64,000 nt of DNA from Thermus islandicus DSM 21543 (GTDB taxonomy: Bacteria; Deinococcota; Deinococci; Deinococcales; Thermaceae), in NCBI RefSeq assembly GCF_000421625.1, contig NZ_ATXJ01000003.1, positions 1 to 64,000 of the forward strand, in the 5' to 3' direction. Made by a program: the position numbers and the translations under genes. This document shows positions 1 to 8,477 of the stretch, piece by piece (position 1 is the stretch's first letter; each line of letters begins with the position of its first letter). Below the pieces are notes generated by a model. The model was given only the letters and a program-made list of their open reading frames with translations. It did no database searches and had not been told where the DNA came from.

Positions 1-437
1 TGGGTGGCCACGGGGAGGTCCGGGTTCACCCGGAGGAGGACCCGGGCCCCCGGAAGGAGGCGGGCTACCCGCAGGAGGTCGCCCTCGGAATCCAACACCA
101 CCCAAGGGGCCTTCTCCCGAAGCGTTCCCAGGGCTTCTTCCGTCTTCACTGGGCCGTTCCAGAGCACCTCCTCGGGGCCAAACCCTGCCCGGTACGCCCG
201 GAGGACCTCCCCCAGGGAGACGGCCTCGGCTCCCAGGCCCAGGGCGCGCAGGCGGCGTAGGAGGCCCAGACGGGGGTTGGCCTTGAGGGCGTAAAAGAGC
301 CTGGCCTCGGGGAAGGCTTGCCTGAGCCTCTTTACCTGGGTGGCGATGCGGGTCCAGTCGTAAGCGTAGAACGGGGTGGGAAAGCGCCCTAGGGCTTCCC
401 GAAGGGCCGCTTCAAAGACGGGGTTAAGGGGCTGCAC
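1..437 (-). CDS. LysA-like fold-III PLP decarboxylase, 3' end cut by window edge
   Basis: The first 145 codons of a diaminopimelate/ornithine decarboxylase-family enzyme; the gene continues beyond base 1. The start is GTG at 437, three bases after the dppC stop, with a GGGGGAGG ribosome-binding site just upstream. After a TPFYAYD segment, FYALKAN (about residues 48-54) holds the predicted pyridoxal-phosphate lysine, Lys52. GAEAVSLGE and VLWNGPVKTEEAL follow, both typical of LysA. It is the last visible gene of the ten-gene recycling operon. Thermus makes lysine by the aminoadipate route and its wall contains L-ornithine instead of diaminopimelate, so a biosynthetic LysA role is not the obvious one. 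Decarboxylation of a diamino acid from recycled peptides is an inference. Carboxynorspermidine decarboxylase or a plain lysA remain possible. Confidence 0.75.
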   Translation of the reverse strand, partial: MQPLNPVFEAALREALGRFPTPFYAYDWTRIATQVKRLRQAFPEARLFYALKANPRLGLLRRLRALGLGAEAVSLGEVLRAYRAGFGPEEVLWNGPVKTEEALGTLREKAPWVVLDSEGDLLRVARLLPGARVLLRVNPDLPVAT

Positions 438-440
438 CTC

Positions 441-1265
441 CTACCTCCCCCGGGGGTCCAGGGCATCCCGCAGGCCGTCTCCTATGAGGTTGAAGGCCAA
501 AACCGTGAGGAGGATGCCTACCGCCGGAACCGTGGCCGCCCAAGGGGCCTCGGCCATGTAGTTCCGGGTCTCGGCCACCATGGCCCCCCATTCAGGGGTG
601 GGGGGCTGGGCCCCGAAGCCGATGAAAGAAAGGCCTGAAGCGGTGAGGATGGCCGCGCCCACCTCGTAGCTGGCTTGGATCAACACGGGGGTTAGGCTGT
701 TGGGTAGGAGGTGGCGCAGGAGGATACGGCCCCTTCCCGCGCCCAGGGCCCGGGCCGCCTCCACAAACTCCCGTTCCCTGAGGGCGAGGGTCTGGGCTCG
801 CACCAACCTGGCGTAGATGGGCCAGGTAACCAGGGCTACCGCGAGGACCGTGTTGGTGAGATTGGGCCCCAAGGCGGCGGCGATGGCCATGGCCAAGATG
901 AGGGAAGGGAAAGCAAAGAAGACGTCGGTGAGGCGCATGAGCAGGTTGTCCCAAGCCCCACCCAGCCCCCCGGCCAAGAGGCCCATGCCCACTCCCAGGA
1001 GGACGGCCAGAACCACGACTCCGAAGCCTACCCCCAGACTGATCCGCGCTCCATGGACCGCCCGGGCCAAGATGTCCCGCCCCAATTGGTCGGTTCCTAG
1101 AGGATGGGCAGGCCCCGGGGGTTGTAGGCGCGCCTCTAGGTTCTGGGCCAGGGGATCCCCCACGAGAGCTGGCCCTAGGAGGGCCACCAAGAGGATGGCT
1201 GCCAGAAGGGCTAGTCCCAAAAGCCCCCCGGGGTTTCTTAAGAAGCGGCGGAGGGGCCTAGGCAT
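441..1265 (-). CDS. dppC: Peptide ABC transporter permease, DppC type
   Basis: Inner-membrane permease of a dipeptide/oligopeptide importer, 274 residues. It has an N-terminal membrane segment near residues 12-35, the periplasmic HPLGTDQLGRD motif typical of DppC/OppC, and a cytoplasmic EAA loop (EFVEAARALGAGRGRILLRH) that contacts the ATPase. The start ATG at 1265 overlaps the end of dppB by eight bases, so translation is probably coupled. No DppD or DppF ATPase lies beside it, so the ATPase must be encoded elsewhere or shared. In this context the cargo may be wall-derived peptides or anhydromuropeptides; the sequence alone cannot show this. Confidence 0.9.
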   Translation of the reverse strand: MPRPLRRFLRNPGGLLGLALLAAILLVALLGPALVGDPLAQNLEARLQPPGPAHPLGTDQLGRDILARAVHGARISLGVGFGVVVLAVLLGVGMGLLAGGLGGAWDNLLMRLTDVFFAFPSLILAMAIAAALGPNLTNTVLAVALVTWPIYARLVRAQTLALREREFVEAARALGAGRGRILLRHLLPNSLTPVLIQASYEVGAAILTASGLSFIGFGAQPPTPEWGAMVAETRNYMAEAPWAATVPAVGILLTVLAFNLIGDGLRDALDPRGR

Positions 1266-2265
1266 AGCGGATCCTCGGGTCTAGGAGGGCGTAGAGGAGA
1301 TCCACCACTAGGTTGAGGAGAGCATAGATCACCCCTACCAGCAGGGTTACCCCCATGACCGCAGGGAAGTCTAGGCTGGTGGCGGACTGGGTGACGTACC
1401 GCCCCAGGCCCGGCCAGGAGAAGACGGTTTCGGTCAGGACCGCCCCCGAGAGGAGGCCTCCCAAAAGCCCACCCAGGAGGGTTAGGACGGGAAGGGCGGC
1501 GTTCTTGAGGACATGGCGGAAGACCACCTGGCCTTCGGAAAGCCCTTTAGCCCAGGCAGTGCGCACGTAGTCTTGGGCCAGAACCTCCAATACCGCTGCC
1601 CGAACCATGCGGGCGAGGAGTGCGGCTGAGGCCGAGCCCAGGACGAAGGCAGGGAGGAAGAGGTGGGCCAAGGCATCCTTAAGGGTGGTCCAATCCCTGG
1701 CGAGAAGCGCGTCTAGGCTCATTATCCCGGTGACGCTCTTCGGGGGTATAAGGAAGGGGTCAAGCCTGCCAGGGCCGGGCAGAAGTCCCAGCTTGCGGTG
1801 GAGCAAATCCAAAAGCAGCACAGCCAGAAAGAATACAGGAGTGGAGCCAAAAAGAAGGGCCAAGAGGCGCACGGCGAGGTCGGGAATCCGGTTTTGGTGC
1901 AGGGCGGCCCAGAGGCCTGCGGGAAGGCCTAGGGCCAGGGCCACCACAAAGGCGGCTAGAGCCAGCTCTAAGGTGGCGGGAAAGAACTCTTTCAGGTCCT
2001 CCACCACCGGTCGGCCTGTGCGCAGGGAGCGGCCGAGGTCCAGCTGAAGGAGCCGCTTGAGGTAGAGGGCGTACTGAACGGGGAGGGGTTCGTCCAATCC
2101 GTACCGCTCCCGAAACTCCCGAATCTGCTCCTCTCGGGCGTTTTCCCCTAAGGCTGCTACCGCCGGGTCTATGGGGATGACTTGGGCGATGAAGAAGGTG
2201 ACAAAGGTTACGCCCAAGCCCACAAGGAGGACATAGAGGAGGCGCCTAAGCAAGTAACCCGCCAC
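1258..2265 (-). CDS. dppB: Peptide ABC transporter permease, DppB type
   Basis: Inner-membrane permease, 335 residues. It begins with the family's MAGYLLRRLLYVLLV-type first helix, followed by a long periplasmic loop containing ERYGLDEPLPVQY and several membrane helices. The EAA-like loop is DYVRTAWAKGLSEGQVVFRH, and the protein ends in LLDPRIRYA, as DppB proteins do. The start is GTG at 2265 behind GGAGGCCTACC, 25 bases after the dppA stop. It pairs with the overlapping dppC to form the channel. Family assignment is firm; the substrate is not. Confidence 0.9.
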   Translation of the reverse strand: MAGYLLRRLLYVLLVGLGVTFVTFFIAQVIPIDPAVAALGENAREEQIREFRERYGLDEPLPVQYALYLKRLLQLDLGRSLRTGRPVVEDLKEFFPATLELALAAFVVALALGLPAGLWAALHQNRIPDLAVRLLALLFGSTPVFFLAVLLLDLLHRKLGLLPGPGRLDPFLIPPKSVTGIMSLDALLARDWTTLKDALAHLFLPAFVLGSASAALLARMVRAAVLEVLAQDYVRTAWAKGLSEGQVVFRHVLKNAALPVLTLLGGLLGGLLSGAVLTETVFSWPGLGRYVTQSATSLDFPAVMGVTLLVGVIYALLNLVVDLLYALLDPRIRYA

Positions 2266-2290
2266 GGTAGGCCTCCGGACCTGCCCTGCC

Positions 2291-3865
2291 TTAGGGCACT
2301 TTGCTCACCTGCCAGAAAGGAGAGGACATCATCGGGTTTTTCAGGAAACCCTCCACCTTAGCTGAAAGGGCGATAGGCTGGGTGGGTTGGTAGAGGACCA
2401 CGTAGGGGCCATCCCGGAGCACCTTTTCCGTGAGTACCTTGTAGAGGGCCTTCCGCTTGGCCACATCGGGCTCGAGGGCCGCCTGCCGGGCCAGCTTGGC
2501 CGCTGTTTCATCTACGTAGCTGTTCCTCCACGCCAAGGACCGGGCACCGTAGTCCGCCCATGGGGTGGCGTTGCCGTCGGGATCGGGGAAGTCCGGACTC
2601 CAGCCGGCCAGGACCATCTGGTGGTTTTGGGCCCGGTAGGTGTTGAGAAGCTCGGCGTTGGCGATGGTCCGGATCTTGGCCCTAAGCCCTGCTTTGGCCA
2701 TGTCCGCCTGGAGCTTGGCCGCCACATCCGAACAGGGCACGCCGCCGCCGCAGATGCCCGTGCTGGCCAAAAGCTCAAACTCCAAGCCCTGGGGGTAGCC
2801 GGCTTCTGCCAGGAGCCTCTTGGCGCGAGCGGGGTCATACCTATAGGGGGTTGCCGGGTTGTACCCCAGAAGCCCCTTGGGGATAAAGGTCTGGATCTTA
2901 AGGGCGTTGCCCTGAAGAAGCGCCTCAATGAGCTCGTCCTGGTTCACCGCCCAGCGCACTGCCTCCCGCACCTTGGGGTTGGCAAAGGGGCTTCCCGCCT
3001 TCATGTTCATGCCCAAGTACTGGAGGCGCAGGGTCTCGGCCCGGATTACCTTGAACCTTGGGTTGTTCGCCAGCGCCCTCAGCGCCTCGGGGGTCAGCCC
3101 CTCGGCAATGTCTACCTCCCCGGACTCCAAGGCGGTGCGGAGCACTGCGGGCTCCTGGATGTAACGGAGGACCACCCGGGGGAGTTTGGGCTTTACCCGA
3201 GCATAGGGGTTGGCCTCGAGGAGCACCTGGCTCCCCCGGTCCCAGCGGACCAGCCGGTAGGGTCCGGAGCCCGCCGAGGCGTTGGCGAGGAAGTCCTTTC
3301 CGTAGTCCCCGCTCTTAGCGTTCTTCTGCACCTCCTCGGAGTCCACCACACCGCCGAGGGTGAAGGTGAGGATGGAGAGAAAGGACTGGGGCGAAGCGGT
3401 CTTGGGCAGGCGCACTTCCACGGTATAAGGGTCCAACGCCTTGGTGGCTCCAGGCCTGAGCTGGGCGATTTCCGTGAAGAGGAAGGAGCCGGGGCCCTTG
3501 AGGGCCAGGGCTCGTTCAAAGCTATAGACCACATCCTTGGCCGTGACCTCACGCCCTGTGGAAAAACGGCTCCCTCGGCGGAGCTTGAAGGTGAGGACCC
3601 AGGCGTCTTTGCCCCGTTCCACACTCCAGCTTTCTGCCAACCCTGGGCGCAGGGTGGAAAGGTCGTTCCCCTCAAAGCGCACCAGGGTTTCATAAAGGTT
3701 GTCGGCGATCATCACCCCGCTGAACTCATAAACCAGCTGGGGGTCCAGGGTGATGAGGTCGGTTAGATCCCCACCGTACACCAGGACCTGGGTGCGATCC
3801 TGGGCAAGGGCGGGGACAAGGGCAAGGAGTCCAAGGACTAGAGCCTTATGGATCGTCCACCTCAT
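2291..3865 (-). CDS. dppA: Extracytoplasmic peptide-binding protein, DppA/SBP family 5
   Basis: Solute receptor of the peptide importer, 524 residues, normal for cluster-C peptide-binding proteins. A signal peptide occupies about residues 1-22 and ends in VPALAQ, with no lipobox cysteine. YETLVRF, LAESWSV, LRRGSRFSTGREVTAKDVVYS and VREAVRWAVNQDEL are family landmarks. The ATG at 3865 is preferred over an in-frame ATG at 3871 because GGAGGG lies about seven bases before the former and almost touches the latter. Nineteen bases separate it from the sugar permease upstream. YepA of Agrobacterium, a member of this broad family, binds anhydromuropeptides for YejBEF, so a muropeptide ligand is a reasonable inference here. 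Confidence 0.9.
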   Translation of the reverse strand: MRWTIHKALVLGLLALVPALAQDRTQVLVYGGDLTDLITLDPQLVYEFSGVMIADNLYETLVRFEGNDLSTLRPGLAESWSVERGKDAWVLTFKLRRGSRFSTGREVTAKDVVYSFERALALKGPGSFLFTEIAQLRPGATKALDPYTVEVRLPKTASPQSFLSILTFTLGGVVDSEEVQKNAKSGDYGKDFLANASAGSGPYRLVRWDRGSQVLLEANPYARVKPKLPRVVLRYIQEPAVLRTALESGEVDIAEGLTPEALRALANNPRFKVIRAETLRLQYLGMNMKAGSPFANPKVREAVRWAVNQDELIEALLQGNALKIQTFIPKGLLGYNPATPYRYDPARAKRLLAEAGYPQGLEFELLASTGICGGGVPCSDVAAKLQADMAKAGLRAKIRTIANAELLNTYRAQNHQMVLAGWSPDFPDPDGNATPWADYGARSLAWRNSYVDETAAKLARQAALEPDVAKRKALYKVLTEKVLRDGPYVVLYQPTQPIALSAKVEGFLKNPMMSSPFWQVSKVP

Positions 3866-3890
3866 GACCATCCCTCCTTTCCTAAAACTA

Positions 3891-4718
3891 TCATCCCTTC
3901 AGGCTTCCCAGGGTCAGGCCCTGGATAAAGTACCGCTGGGCCAAGAGAAAAACCAAAATGGGAGGAAGGGTTCCCAAGGTGAGGCCAGCCATGAGGACCG
4001 TCCATTCCGTGGAGAACTGGCCCTGAAATACGGCAAGGCCCACGGTCAGGGGGCGCATCTCTAGGGAGTTGGTGACGATAAGAGGCCAAAGAAAACTGTT
4101 CCAACCAGCCAGAAAGGTGAAGGTGCCTAAAGTGGCCAAGGCAGGGGCTGCTAGGGGAAGGGCCACCTTCCAGTAGATCTGCCACGGGGTAGCCCCGTCC
4201 ACGATGGCGGCTTCCTCCAGCTCCCGGGGAAGCTGGAGGAAGTGCTGCCGCATGAGGAAGATGGCGAAGGCATCAAAAAGCCCAGGAAGGATCAAGGCGT
4301 AGTAGGTGTCCACCCAGCCCAGGTTCCGCATGAGGATGAAGAGGGGAATGATGAGGACGTGGACGGGGATCATCAGGGTAGCCAGGAACAGGAGGAAGAG
4401 CAGGGCCTGTCCCCGGAAGCGGAAACGAGCGAAGGCGTAGCCTGCCATGGCCCCGCTGGTGAGATTGAGAAGGGTAAGCCCGAGGGCCAAGATCAGAGAG
4501 TTCAGGTACCAGCGCCCGAAGGGCACGGTCGTGAGGACCCGGGAGTAGTTTTCCCAATGGAGTTCGCTGGGCCAGAGCTGCACGGGGAGATCAAAGACCG
4601 TACCTGGGGCCTTGAGGCTGGTGGACACCATCCAGAGAAAGGGGACGATCATGGTAAGCCCTCCGAGGAGGAGGAGCAGGAAGACCACGGCGTCCCAGAG
4701 TTTGGTCCAGAGCTTCAC
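3891..4718 (-). CDS. Sugar ABC transporter permease, MalG/carbohydrate type 2
   Basis: Inner-membrane permease of a CUT1-type sugar importer, 275 residues. It has six predicted helices, an early MVSTSLK-like segment, and an EAA loop (EEAAIVDGATPWQIYWKVAL) for ATPase contact. The C-terminus FIQGLTLGSLKG is typical of MalG-like proteins. The chosen start is GTG at 4718, which overlaps the stop of the partner permease as GTGA and sits behind TTTGGAGGAAGC. A longer in-frame GTG at 4754 would overlap the neighbour by 40 bases without a better site. No MalK/MsmX ATPase is present nearby. Confidence 0.9.
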   Translation of the reverse strand: MKLWTKLWDAVVFLLLLLGGLTMIVPFLWMVSTSLKAPGTVFDLPVQLWPSELHWENYSRVLTTVPFGRWYLNSLILALGLTLLNLTSGAMAGYAFARFRFRGQALLFLLFLATLMIPVHVLIIPLFILMRNLGWVDTYYALILPGLFDAFAIFLMRQHFLQLPRELEEAAIVDGATPWQIYWKVALPLAAPALATLGTFTFLAGWNSFLWPLIVTNSLEMRPLTVGLAVFQGQFSTEWTVLMAGLTLGTLPPILVFLLAQRYFIQGLTLGSLKG

Positions 4719-5677
4719 GCTTCCTCCAAAACCCAACGTCTTCTGAGGACCCACTGGAGGTAGGTGAGGGTGAAGAGGAGGAGGAAGAGAACCCAGGCGA
4801 TGGCTGAGGCGTAACCCATTTCAAAGGGGAAGGTGCCGAAGGCCTTGCGGTACAGGTAGAGCATCAGCACGTTGGTGCTGTCCAAGGGGCCGCCCCCAGT
4901 CATGGTGTAGACGAGGCCGAAGACCTGAAACCCCCCGATCATGGCCAAGAGGGTGTTGAGGAAGAGAGTGGGGGAAAGAAGGGGGAGGACCACATAGAGG
5001 AACCGCTGGAAGGAGCTGGCCCCGTCCAAGCTCGCAGCCTCCAGGTATTCCCGATTGATGTTTTGAAGCCCAGCCAGGAAGATGAGCATCCTCAGGCCGA
5101 CTCCTGCCCACACGGAGGCGAGGATCACCCCCCAAAGGGCCCAACCGGGGTCGGCGAGCCAACCTGGACCCTCACGGGCCAGCCAGACCACCCAGCTAGG
5201 GGCTTCGGCCCCAAAGCGGTGCCAAAGACCTTCCAGTTGCTGCCCAAGGTAGCGGAGGAAGAGGTTCACGGGCCCTACTGTAGGGTTCAAGACCCAGCGC
5301 CAAAGGAGGCCCACCGCGACCACGCTCGTCACCGTAGGCAGGAGGTAAAGGGTGCGCAGTATCCGTACACCCCGCCAAGGGCGGTTCAGGCCCAGGGCCA
5401 GGAGAAGAGCCAGGAGGATTTCTAAGGGTACCGCCACCCCCACGTAGAGGAAGGTGTTCCAAAAAGCCCGGTGGAAGCTCGGATCCTCTAAGAGGCGGTG
5501 GTAGTTGGCCAACCCGACCCAATGTTCCCTAAGGGTTTTTAGGGTGAGGGGCTCTAACCCATCATAGGAGACAAAGGAGAGGAGAAAGCTTACCAGAATG
5601 GGTCCAAGGTTAAAGGCCAGGAAGCCCGCTAAGGAGGGGAGGAGGAAGAGAATAGGGAAGCGAAAGTAGGCGCGCAT
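4715..5677 (-). CDS. Sugar ABC transporter permease, MalF/carbohydrate type 1
   Basis: First permease subunit of the sugar importer, 320 residues. A hydrophobic N-terminus (FPILFLLPSLAGFLAFNLGP) leads into at least six membrane segments, and the EAA loop reads YLEAASLDGASSFQRFLYVV. GGGPLDSTNVLMLYLY is a signature near the C-terminal helices of MalF/UgpA-like permeases. The ATG at 5677 follows the binding-protein stop by 20 bases. It is coupled to the second permease by a four-base overlap. From context it would handle an amino sugar or a GlcNAc/anhydro-MurNAc compound rather than maltose. Confidence 0.9.
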   Translation of the reverse strand: MRAYFRFPILFLLPSLAGFLAFNLGPILVSFLLSFVSYDGLEPLTLKTLREHWVGLANYHRLLEDPSFHRAFWNTFLYVGVAVPLEILLALLLALGLNRPWRGVRILRTLYLLPTVTSVVAVGLLWRWVLNPTVGPVNLFLRYLGQQLEGLWHRFGAEAPSWVVWLAREGPGWLADPGWALWGVILASVWAGVGLRMLIFLAGLQNINREYLEAASLDGASSFQRFLYVVLPLLSPTLFLNTLLAMIGGFQVFGLVYTMTGGGPLDSTNVLMLYLYRKAFGTFPFEMGYASAIAWVLFLLLFTLTYLQWVLRRRWVLEEA

Positions 5678-5697
5678 AGGGGCTCCTGGCCTTTGGG

Positions 5698-6969
5698 CTA
5701 GCGGCGTTTCCGCTCGGCCTGTACCTCCTCCAGGATCTTTTGCACCTGGGGGGCCACCCCGTCCAGGGCGGGTTTCAGTTCGGCCTTACCCTGCCAAACA
5801 GGCTCCAGGGCCTTGTTGATGAGCTGAAGAGCCTCGTTCCAGCGCTCGAAGGTTTCGGTGGGACGGGCAGTCTTGTTGACTGTAAGGAAGAAATGCTGGT
5901 TCTTAGGCGGTGGGGGGACAAAGAAGCTCTTGAGGCTTTGCAGGCTTTTTTCCACATTTTTGACGTCCACGCCCCGAGCAGGGATAATAAGGCCGGTTTT
6001 GGTGAAGATTTGGCTGGCCTCGGGGCCTGCGAGGAACGCGAGGAGTTTCCAGGCTGCTTCGGGGTTCTTGGTGTTGGCCGCCATAACCCAGCCGGAGCCG
6101 TCGATGTCCACGATGCTCCCGGCCTTGCCTCGGGGGAAGGGTACCACATCAAAGTCAAACTTGGCCCGGGCCTTCAGGGTGGGCACTCGCCAGCGGCCAT
6201 CCACAATCATGCCCGTCTGGCCATTGAGGAACATGGTGAAGGCCCCGCGGTCCTGTGCCTCTTCGGGGGTCGGTGCCACGTGATGCTTGTAGCGGAGGTC
6301 CAAATAAAACTGCAATCCCTCCAGAGAAGCTGGGCTATTCAGAAGGAAGCGGGAGTGATCTGGACTGTAGAAGCGCCCCCCTGCCGACCATACCCAAGGT
6401 TGCCAGAACAAGTAGAAGGTCTGGAAGGAAACCCCCCACTGGATCCGGCGCCCGTCTTTCTCCACGGTGAGGGCTTTGGCGTACCGCAGGAAGTCGTCCC
6501 AGGTCCACTCAGGTTTGGGATCGGGCAGACCGGCCTTTTTGAGCAGGTTGCGGTTGTAAAAGACCACCAGGTTGGATACGTCGCGCGGCAGGCCGTATTG
6601 GGCCCCGTTCCACTGGAAGGCCTTTAGGATGCCAGGGAAGATGTCCCCCGTAGGGTAATTGTCACGTTTGAGGAAGGGCTCCAAAGGCTTGAGGACCCCC
6701 CTCGAGGCCATCCCTGGGAAGTCTATGTTGTTCAGGAAGAAGACGTCTGGAGGGGTACCTGCGGCGATCATGGCCGTGATCTTGGTCAGGTACTCGCCTG
6801 AGGGGATGTTGATGTACTCCACCTGGATCCCCGGGTTCCGCTCCTGGAAGAGGCGGATCACCTGCTGATAGGCCTGAATCTCCTCCTGGCTGCCCCAGCT
6901 CGCTAAGACCAGCTTCTGGGCTGTAGCGAAGGCCATGAGTACCCATAGGACGCTCAACCACCTTCTCAT
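5698..6969 (-). CDS. Extracytoplasmic sugar-binding protein, SBP family 1
   Basis: Solute receptor for the sugar importer, 423 residues. A signal peptide runs through about residue 17, ending in MAFATAQ. GIQVEYINIPSGEYLTKITAMI and PPDVFFLNN are the usual family-1 segments, and GSGWVMAANTKNPEAAWKLL marks the second lobe. The start at ATG 6969 overlaps the nagZ stop as ATGA and has GGAGGT six bases upstream; an in-frame GTG at 6990 lacks a ribosome-binding site. Its position directly after nagZ suggests that it captures the monosaccharide or disaccharide that NagZ and lytic enzymes release outside the membrane. The ligand cannot be read from the sequence. Confidence 0.88.
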   Translation of the reverse strand: MRRWLSVLWVLMAFATAQKLVLASWGSQEEIQAYQQVIRLFQERNPGIQVEYINIPSGEYLTKITAMIAAGTPPDVFFLNNIDFPGMASRGVLKPLEPFLKRDNYPTGDIFPGILKAFQWNGAQYGLPRDVSNLVVFYNRNLLKKAGLPDPKPEWTWDDFLRYAKALTVEKDGRRIQWGVSFQTFYLFWQPWVWSAGGRFYSPDHSRFLLNSPASLEGLQFYLDLRYKHHVAPTPEEAQDRGAFTMFLNGQTGMIVDGRWRVPTLKARAKFDFDVVPFPRGKAGSIVDIDGSGWVMAANTKNPEAAWKLLAFLAGPEASQIFTKTGLIIPARGVDVKNVEKSLQSLKSFFVPPPPKNQHFFLTVNKTARPTETFERWNEALQLINKALEPVWQGKAELKPALDGVAPQVQKILEEVQAERKRR

Positions 6970-8477
6970 GGTACACCTCCAAAGACCCATTGTCCCCGGG
7001 GGGTATATTTCCCCGCCAGGGCCTCCAACGCAGCCCGTACTTGGACCGCGCGGTGGCCGTGGGTTGCTAGGTAGCCTTGGGGCCGCCCGGGCAGGAGCCG
7101 CAGGTCATCTGGATTGCCCAGAGCCACCACGTAAAGGGGCTTGCCCGTTTCAGCAAGCCGTTTGAACAAGGCCTTCTGCCCCTCTTTGAACCCCCCTAGC
7201 CAGCGGTAAGTGGAAAGGACCACCCGTTCTGCCCCCATCGCTAGGTAAGCAGCCCGGTCCACTTCCTCCAAGGTGGGGTTCTCGGAAAGGTTGAACCCCT
7301 GGCTTCCTGGGAGGTGGGTGGGGGCGAGGTCGGCAAGGGTGGGCTCGGCCCCATAACGATCACTGATCCTTAGGCCCAAAACCAGGGTGCCGGGCCCGGG
7401 GAGGGGGAGGCTTCCGAAGAGATGCACCACTCCCCTCCGGGCGGCCTCGAGGGCCAAGGCTTCTTCCTCCTTAGGGGTGAAGGGGCAATCCCCCTTATGA
7501 GCCAGCAGGGCCAAGGCGCGGCGCCGCGCCGCCTCAGCCCGCTCCCTGCCGATCTCCTGGCCCAAAGCCCGGGCCAAGCGGGCATGCACCTCCAGGAGAG
7601 CCCTTTCGTCGGGCTCCACTAAGAGGAGGTCCGCTCCAGCCTTTACCGCCAAAAATGCGGCCTCCCCGGCGCCAAAGTTCTTCTTGATGGCGCCCATGGC
7701 CATGTCGTCGGTGAGGATGGCTCCCTGGAATCCCATCTCCTTGCGCAAAAGACCGGTAAGCACTCGCTCCGAAAGGGTAGCGGGGAGGACCGGATCCAAG
7801 GCAGGGAAGAGGATGTGAGCGGTCATGAGGGCCGGCATCCCCGCCGCCACATAGCGGCGAAAAGGGAGGAGCTCCGCCTGCTCCAGGGCCTCCCGGGGTT
7901 TGTCTACCCTGGGAAGGTCCAGATGGGAGTCGGTGGCCGTGTCCCCATGGCCGGGAAAATGCTTGCCTACCGGCTTGGCTCCTGAACGCAAGATCCCCCG
8001 GGCAAAGGCCAGACCCATGCGGGCCACCCGTTCCGGATCCGCCCCAAAGGAGCGAAGGCCGATGATGGGGTTTTGGGGATTGAGGTTGACGTCCAAAACC
8101 GGGGCCAGGTTCACGTCAGCCCCCAAGCGGCGCACCTGGCACCCCAGCGCCCAGCCCACCCGCTCCACCAGACCCTCGTCCCCACTGGCAGAAAGGGCCA
8201 TGGCCGAGGGGAAGCGCACCACCCCCTCGCGGTAGGTGGTAAAGGGGCCTCCCTCCTGGTCCAGCATCACCACCAGCTGAGGGTCAAAAGCCTTCAGGCG
8301 TCGTACAAGGTCCACAGGATCCCGGCGCAGGTTGGATGGGTAGAGGATCACCCCGCTGGGCCGGACCCGGCGCAAAAGCTCGTAGGGAACCTCTTCTCCC
8401 TTAAAGCTCATCACCAGAAAGCTTCCCGCCTGCGCCGCTGCTGTACCGAGGCCCAGGGCTAAGGCCAAAAGCCTCAC
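6966..8477 (-). CDS. nagZ: Exported NagZ-type beta-N-acetylglucosaminidase, GH3
   Basis: Cleaves GlcNAc from GlcNAc-MurNAc or GlcNAc-anhydroMurNAc fragments. The protein has 503 residues. A short hydrophobic leader (MRLLALALGLGTAAAQA) is a probable signal peptide, unlike cytoplasmic E. coli NagZ. The GH3 barrel contains VMLDQEGGPF, NLAPVLDVN and the NagZ hallmark KHFPGHGDTATDSHLDLPR, whose His/Asp pair acts in acid-base catalysis. LTDDMAMGAI carries the predicted nucleophile aspartate. A C-terminal domain of about 170 residues follows the barrel, which is closer to the two-domain Bacillus type than to the single-domain enzyme of Gram-negatives. It overlaps murQ and the sugar-binding protein gene by four bases each. 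The family call is firm and the export is inferred. Confidence 0.92.
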   Translation of the reverse strand: MRLLALALGLGTAAAQAGSFLVMSFKGEEVPYELLRRVRPSGVILYPSNLRRDPVDLVRRLKAFDPQLVVMLDQEGGPFTTYREGVVRFPSAMALSASGDEGLVERVGWALGCQVRRLGADVNLAPVLDVNLNPQNPIIGLRSFGADPERVARMGLAFARGILRSGAKPVGKHFPGHGDTATDSHLDLPRVDKPREALEQAELLPFRRYVAAGMPALMTAHILFPALDPVLPATLSERVLTGLLRKEMGFQGAILTDDMAMGAIKKNFGAGEAAFLAVKAGADLLLVEPDERALLEVHARLARALGQEIGRERAEAARRRALALLAHKGDCPFTPKEEEALALEAARRGVVHLFGSLPLPGPGTLVLGLRISDRYGAEPTLADLAPTHLPGSQGFNLSENPTLEEVDRAAYLAMGAERVVLSTYRWLGGFKEGQKALFKRLAETGKPLYVVALGNPDDLRLLPGRPQGYLATHGHRAVQVRAALEALAGKYTPRGQWVFGGVP

